Source of the DNA: Dryococelus australis
Lineage: Eukaryota; Arthropoda; Insecta; Phasmatodea; Phasmatidae
Assembly: GCA_029891345.1 (NCBI GenBank)
Contig: CM057002.1
Span: 58,952,777 to 59,016,776 of the forward strand
Reading direction: 5' to 3'
DNA length: 64,000 nt
The position numbers and the translations under genes are program-made. The stretch's first letter is position 1; every line of letters begins with the position of its first letter. The notes beneath the pieces were generated by a model that had not been told where the DNA came from, did not search any database, and worked only from the letters and a program-made list of their open reading frames with translations. Below, in pieces: positions 58,631-64,000 of this stretch.

Positions 58631-59782
58631 ATTGCTGGCAGAAAACGTAAAACATAATTTCAATGAGTTAGGACAACGTTATAGGAAAGACGTGGATTTA
58701 CAGATAAATTTGAATAATTGTTTTAAGTAAGGTACTCAACGTGACATATTTGACGCAGGATAAACAGTTTGTCGACAGCAGATGACACGATATACAGAGA
58801 ATAATAATAATGTTGGGACAGTAAATACTACTTTATGTTTCTACTCGGTAGCTATTTCGTACATAGAACTAGAATACATTGTTGTAGGTGTTTGTTAGTA
58901 AAGAATGTTAGCATAAACGCAGCCATAGCCTGTTAATGTAGTAAGCTATGCCTATTAAGTACAAAATATCGAAAGCTTAACATTTTTCACGGCAAAAAAT
59001 ACTGGGACAGTGGTTGTATCCAGGAATAACAAAAGAAAGTATTGGGACAGTCAGTAGGCTAATATTTATTGTGTGGTTTACATAGTCTTAACAGAAATAT
59101 TATATTCGAATAATATTGTTACAGTCAATAGTGCTGAGCAATAATATCTCAAAAACGAACCACATTTTCAAAATAAACTAACAAATAATCAACATAATCA
59201 AAAAAATAAAATGTACAGTTATGTGTCAAATAAGTATTGGGACAGATAACGAATAATGGAAACAAATTATTTATCATTAAATTAAGTTTAATATTCAGTA
59301 GGATGTCCTTTACGCATTATAACCTCACGAAGGCGATTTCGCATACTGTAAAACAAATTTTATTGCATATCCCACTGAGATGTTAGCCCATTCTTCTGTA
59401 AGTAACCTTTTAAGGAGTTCTTTTGATGTTACTGGTGTAGACCGGACTCTGCCATTGAGCTCATGGCGCAAATTCTCGATTGGGTTCAAGTCCGGTGAAT
59501 GTAGGGTGTAGGAGGGGTGGATGGAGCCCTTTAAGACAATTATACAGCAACCACAGCTGCACGAGGTCTGCATTATGTTTGGGATCGTTGTCTTCATAGA
59601 ACCCAAACTTGTCCCTAAGTTATGATTTCTTGGCGCTTGTAATGGAGGTGTTTCTTCAGAAGGTCCAAGTATGTTGTTTTGTTCGTGTTCTCTCCAACAA
59701 ACACTAATTCTCCCACCACAGTGGCCGCCACACACCACCAGACCATGATACTCCCGCCACTGTGTTAGGGAGTGTAGGTGAA

Positions 59783-59866
59783 GGCTGTTCACGATAAAGT
59801 GAACACTTTTGAAATCAACCTTAGAAAAAATCACCGCTCCTACCTGCATATATTTTAACGGGTGCA
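59783..59866 (-). mobile_element. MITE class A, copy 10 (one end only), inside the Tc1 element
   Basis: GGCTGTTCACGATAAAGTGAA through ATCAACCTTAGAAAAAATCA to TTTTAACGGGTGCAC, then an abrupt return to transposase-like sequence. The other end is deleted. Confidence 0.85.
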
Positions 59867-60330
59867 CCTCTGCACATAATTTCAGAGCGCTTTAATTTGA
59901 GATTCTTCTTCACACTCCTGGCAATCCGCATCTCTTCCGACCCGCAAATTATCTTGGACGACCAGTTTGCGGAATTAAATCAATTCGATTGTAATTTCTG
60001 TAGGCCTATCTCTTGATTACATTTCCCACTGTACTTTTCTTCATTTGAAGTATTTCAAATTTTTTTTTTCTCTGCAGCTTTTACCTTCCTCATGATTGAA
60101 GATAACAAGTTGCTTTTTCTCATACGAAGTACTCTTAACTTCTTCGTCCCATTTGGCTAGCGAACCGCTCTCGTTTACGATGAAGGCAAGACTGCTGTAT
60201 TACAACGGTTCAAGTGTTGTGGAATAGTGATATATATCCACTGTCCCGAAATTTTTTGTACGTGTCAAATGCGTAGGCTTTCGATATTTTTTACTCAACG
60301 GCCCTGCCTACCAAGCCGGCAGTCACGAAT

Positions 60331-60669
60331 TTCAAATGGGGAATCAATGTTAAACGAAATTCCTGCTCATTATGTCAAATTTTAAAGACAACTATTTCAA
60401 ACAAAAAACAACAATGACAACATTTTCTAAGAGAATATTGCTACATAAAATTGTTTTTGAAGAAAAAATATTTATCCTTTTTTTTTTGTTATATGTAAAT
60501 GTATTTTAATTTTATTAAAAAAAATTATTAAACAAAAAAATTTGCAAAATATTTTAACGTAGCATCATCTCTTAAGAAATTTCACTTAGAATACTTTTTG
60601 TTTGAAATAGTTATCTTTGAAATGGCACAATGAGAAGGAATTTCGTTCAAGATTGATTTCCCATTTGAA
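60331..60669. mobile_element. Palindromic MITE nested in the right TIR of the Tc1 element
   Basis: The left arm 60331-60405 (TTCAAATGGGGAATCAATG..., CTATTTCAAACAAAAA) is the near-perfect inverse of the right arm 60593-60669 (TTTTTGTTTGAAATAG... to CCATTTGAA). The centre is extremely AT-rich. It would form a long hairpin. Superfamily unknown; its target duplication is not resolved. Confidence 0.85.
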
Positions 60670-60814
60670 GTTCGCAGAGTTTACTACATTAACAGGTTAT
60701 CGTTGTATTTATGGTACCAGTCTTTATTAACAAACATCTAGTACTATTTACTCTCGTTTTATGTATGAAATAGCTACTGATTAAAATATAAACATGAACT
60801 AGTATTTACTGTCC

Positions 60815-61439
60815 AAATATGATTTATATTCACTGTAAATATAATTTAAGACTTGAAATCTTGGGTGTATACAACGTGCGTCCGTGTTCCAATTTCACCA
60901 AACCTGAAGTACTTAGTAAGTTAGGGCACCTAGCACCCAATAGATCGCGTGTTATAATAACAGCGACCGCTATCAGTTCTTCACTATACAGGAAGTCTGG
61001 AATCAGCTGTATAATAATACCAGGGTGTGAAACCAACAAGTATTCTAAGGCCATCTATCACGGTGAAAGTTGTGCCAAGTGTTGTGTATAGCGTCCTAAT
61101 CGGCGGTCGAAGTTGAGCGTCTGGCAACATCGCATGGGACGCGGGTTATACCGTAGGACAGCCGTAGGTTAGCTGTTAAGAACAGTTAAATCATTCGTTA
61201 CTTTTTTTTTTTTTATCGTTTTACAGAGTGGCTGCGTTTATGTACACTTGTCACGTTCCCATTTACAGACGTGGAAGTGCGCACATAGGTATCAACTAAA
61301 TCAGATACACATTCCCAATTGTAGTGTGCAGATATGGAATAAACATTCATGTACTACAGAAAGTAGCGCCGTGCATAATAATAATAACAACAATATGCAT
61401 TCCAGTAACGTAGCACAAACGTCCTTGGCTGTCCTTTAA
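60815..61439. other. No recognised gene
   Basis: A 90-codon frame at 60819-61091 lacks motifs. An (AAT)n patch lies near 61377. Confidence 0.35.
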
Positions 61440-61520
61440 CTGTTCGAAATCGTCCCCATTAGCAGCAATACACGTCTGAAGGCGTCGAATGAATCCCAGT
61501 TTGGACGTCCAGTAGCTGAG
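61440..61520 (-). pseudogene. Mariner-like transposase C-terminal scrap
   Basis: The minus-strand peptide GFIRRLQTCIAANGDDFEQL resembles the final R-R-x-x-x-C-I-x-x-x-G-x-x-F-E-x-L segment of mariner-family transposases. Only about 25 residues support this. Confidence 0.4.
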
Positions 61521-61649
61521 TGGCTGTAACAACGCCAGCATGAAATTAAACAAAATAACTCACACAAATTCTTATGAAAATGACAGTCAATTATACTGCT
61601 CTATTTTCTTACTGCCCGTAAAATGTTTGAAACAAGACTTATCTGTAAT

Positions 61650-61940
61650 AACTTGATAAGCAGGTATCCAGGCAAATGCTTTCGGAAACATTCGGTCTTC
61701 TCCGCCACCGCTCGGCAATACGACACCCACTTTTCTGGAGTGCAGCAGATTAGTGATATAAGCGTGGTTGGGGACGAAATGAGATATTCCAACTAGTTTA
61801 TTGCCGCCGGCCAGTTGACGACAGAAGCGTACTCTCGCTCGACGGAAGCTAGCTGAAACCACTGAGTCTTACATACCGCGAGTTGAGATAGCGTCCTTTC
61901 GACAGGGAGAGGACATGGCAGGTAAGATTTCAAAAACACG
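61650..61940. repeat. Dispersed repeat G, copy 2
   Basis: Aligns with 23270-23490: CGGTCTTCTCCGCCACCGCT, CCCACTTTTCTGGAGTGCAG and CTGAAACCACTGAG. Confidence 0.65.
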
Positions 61941-62608
61941 CTTAATCCGAACAAGCGAAGTTTGCTAGTAACAACCCAAGCGAATGCTTTTATTCTCTGG
62001 AGTGGAATAAGTGCAAAATCGTTTGCAATTACTTTTAATGTTCTAATTGCACAATTATTTTTTATTTAAGGGCGTTCAAGAAACTGATTTTTCCCCTAAG
62101 ATTTTAGAATTACAATGGAGGGAAATGCCTTTCCAAAAAATTAAACGAGTTATAAGGATTTCAGATTAAAATTAGGTTAGATCTGAAATTAATTTCACAC
62201 ATTATTAAGAACGTCGTGAAGAATATTTTTTTTCTTGGGAATCTAGCATGTGGTTCACTCGTATTTCAAATTTAACTTTGGAGAGAAAATGTAAAGTGAA
62301 AATAGCCATAAGTCAAGTCATCTATCGGATTTCAAACAAATTGCAACATATCATATCAGTAATGCGTTTTTAATAAACACTTCACATGAAACCAACTTTA
62401 TGTTAAAATACCTACTTGAATTTGTACGAATCGATAGTTTAAATTTAAAATTCTCAAGTCTACAATAAAAAAAAATTATGAATGTTATTTGTTAAATGAT
62501 TTTGTATAGTTATGAATTTATAGCCGATGCCGTACTACGAAGACACAAAATACCCGCAAAATTCAGGGAGAACATTTTAAATCTTGAGCAGCCTGGAGTG
62601 TTCCAACC
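61941..62608. other. No recognised gene
   Basis: AT-rich sequence. Confidence 0.35.
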
Positions 62609-62846
62609 GGGCTCTATTTCATAAAACAGTCTGTAATGTAATATTTGACACATTTGTCTGATTTTCACCCGTCAGCTCAAAACTTCTGTGAAACAACTAT
62701 TTGTCAAATTGTCATACAATTCTACAAATGTGTCATGACAAATTTGTAAACTTGTCAGCTTTTATGAAACGCACATTTGTCGGATTGTAAACCTGTCTGA
62801 CGATTTCCTGTCACCTTTCGAGTTGTAATTTTTTACGAAATAGGCC
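62609..62846. mobile_element. MITE with GGGCCTATTTCATAAAA-type ends, 238 bp
   Basis: The left GGGCTCTATTTCATAAAAC and right TTTTTTACGAAATAGGCCCC form an inverted repeat. The interior contains many ACATTTGTC/GACAAATTTG motifs in both orientations. A common invertebrate MITE style; no coding. Confidence 0.7.
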
Positions 62847-63160
62847 CCTGGCTGTCGTGTGGCGTGGGATGCAAAGTTTTGGTAGAAAAACACGTAATTA
62901 AAAACCGGTTGAATATTTTACAGCGCGGCGTCTAAACACAAATAGCATTTAAGGACTGTTTCGTGCCCGAAGACAAGTTTCGAGCTCTCATTTCAACTTC
63001 CAAGGATTTATTTTTTGCGGGCGTGAAAATAGCTTAAACGGGTATTTTCAGGGTTAATTTTAGCATCTAAATTTTTCTATAGAGGAATTTACGAGTTTTT
63101 ATATACGAGTCGTTCTTTTATCTTTATTGGCGTGCCATAAAAATATTGGGTCACCGCATA

Positions 63161-63581
63161 GGCTATTCCCGGTAAAATGAGCACTTTTAAAAGGCCTGCT
63201 TGATATCGAACTGTATGCATGTTGTGTATTCTTACGCCTTATGCAAAATTAAAATTACCACGGGCATCATCGCTTTATTCGTACGTCGGTCAAGTGAAAG
63301 TGTGAAATTATTTTAAAAATTAACATTTTACAAATCTTCTCATTTTTACATTTCGATGCATTAAAAAAAACAGATATTGAAAGAAATAATGTAAGTTATT
63401 ACAAATGGTTACCTAACACCTTTTTTTTCTGACGTTAGGATATGGAACTAACTTCCATCTTTCGTTACCAACTTTACTGCGCGCAAGTCACTCAGTGCGC
63501 CCGTTAAAATATACGCATGCAGGGGCAGAGACGTTTTCCTAAGGTTGATTTAAAAAGTACTCGCTTTATTGTGAACAGGCT
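63161..63581 (+). mobile_element. MITE class A, copy 11
   Basis: 421 bp, GGCTATTCCCGGTAAAATGAG to GCTTTATTGTGAACAGGC. Confidence 0.9.
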
Positions 63582-63738
63582 TTAGTCACGTTCAGGTGAG
63601 TTGCAGACGGAAAACTGCACGCCAGTTGAGCGCCTTGTACGTAGAGACGACGATGCAAGTGACGACTGAACAATATTTGACCTTACAGTTCACGCGTTTC
63701 GATGTATTGAGCGCGCAAAATATCCATATAAAGATAAA

Positions 63739-64000
63739 GCCTGTTCACGATAAAGTCAGCAGTTTTGAAATCAACCTTAGAAAAAAGTACTGCCCCTACC
63801 TGCATGCATTTTAACGAGCGCACTGAATGACGTGCAGCCAGTAAAGTTGGTAACATTGGAAGGGGAAGTAGTTCCATGTCTTAACGTCGAAAAAAAATGT
63901 TAGGTAACCATTTGTGATAGCTTGAATCTTTTCTTTCTCTTCCTATTTTTTTAACGCATCGAAGTGTAAAAATGAGCATATTTGTAAATATTTACTTTTT
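63739..64000 (-). mobile_element. MITE class A, copy 12 (runs off the window)
   Basis: GCCTGTTCACGATAAAGTCAG through the TTAACGAGCGCACTGAATGAC block and the centre, cut by the window end. Confidence 0.9.

Larger units (their letters stand above)
58815..60814 (-). mobile_element. Tc1-like transposon with ~160-bp TIRs and a broken transposase
   Basis: The left arm 58815-58977 (GGGACAGTAAATACTAC... to AAATATCGAAAGC) is the inverse of the right arm (about 60275-60330 plus 60670-60814, ending GTATTTACTGTCC), the latter split by a MITE. The minus-strand transposase remnant keeps HSPDLNPIENLRHELNGRVR and EEWANIS (59325-59480), a VGENTNK-type strand further upstream, and an N-terminal helix-turn-helix trace (RSVKKNLKL, about 59895). 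Frameshifts and a MITE fragment at 59783 inactivate it. Confidence 0.85.

Overview
The window is eukaryotic nuclear DNA from an insect. It is AT-rich, very gene-poor and crowded with decayed transposons. The one clearly intact gene is an insect-type GMC (glucose dehydrogenase-like) oxidoreductase. The tRNA-headed SINEs and the large introns and spacers implied by this density would suit a large polyneopteran-type genome such as a stick insect, but that placement is an inference of low confidence. I see no rRNA gene, no intact tRNA gene, no CRISPR array and no sign of bacterial DNA.

GMC cluster. Three copies lie in the same orientation. A 3' fragment with its downstream flank is at the window start (28-825). 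An intact 568-codon gene is at 6221-7927, and its flank to about 8644 matches the flank of the first copy. A truncated copy with several stops is at 30175-31215. This is a decaying tandem family with one survivor in view.

Region by region. 1-9.1 kb: GMC copies 1 and 2, compound microsatellites, and a CR1/Jockey-like LINE corpse (3160-4830). 9.1-17 kb: an RTE-like 3' end carrying a 38-bp tandem array made of a tRNA D-arm, then two copies of a TIR element, one interrupted by a Harbinger-like insertion with TAA duplications. 17-24 kb: nested MITEs, including a CACTG-ended element inside the tail of another MITE. 24-33 kb: mostly unexplained AT-rich DNA, GMC copy 3, and a 172-bp tandem repeat. 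33-43 kb: SINEs, MITEs, GC-rich islands with a possible host promoter and first exon (35.7-36.1 kb), and a MITE interrupted by two other transposons (39.3-41.3 kb). 43-50 kb: a decayed hAT (ZMYM-like) transposase, more MITEs, and a GC-rich island. 50-56 kb: a mariner-type MITE with precise TA ends, a tRNA-derived SINE with 10-bp target duplications, and a decayed member of an HxEADTR-motif protein family (54.7-55.7 kb). 56-64 kb: a GC-rich TATA-containing island, a Tc1 element with long TIRs holding two other insertions, and further MITEs.

The dominant signal is a MITE superfamily. It comprises two clearly related size classes of about 420 and 230 bp, and a more distant class of about 400 bp. 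The first two share a terminal inverted repeat reading roughly GGCTGTTCACGGTAAAGTGA. Seventeen full or partial copies of these two classes are listed, plus four of the third. Their mutual insertions give a relative chronology of the locus. No autonomous partner for them is visible here.
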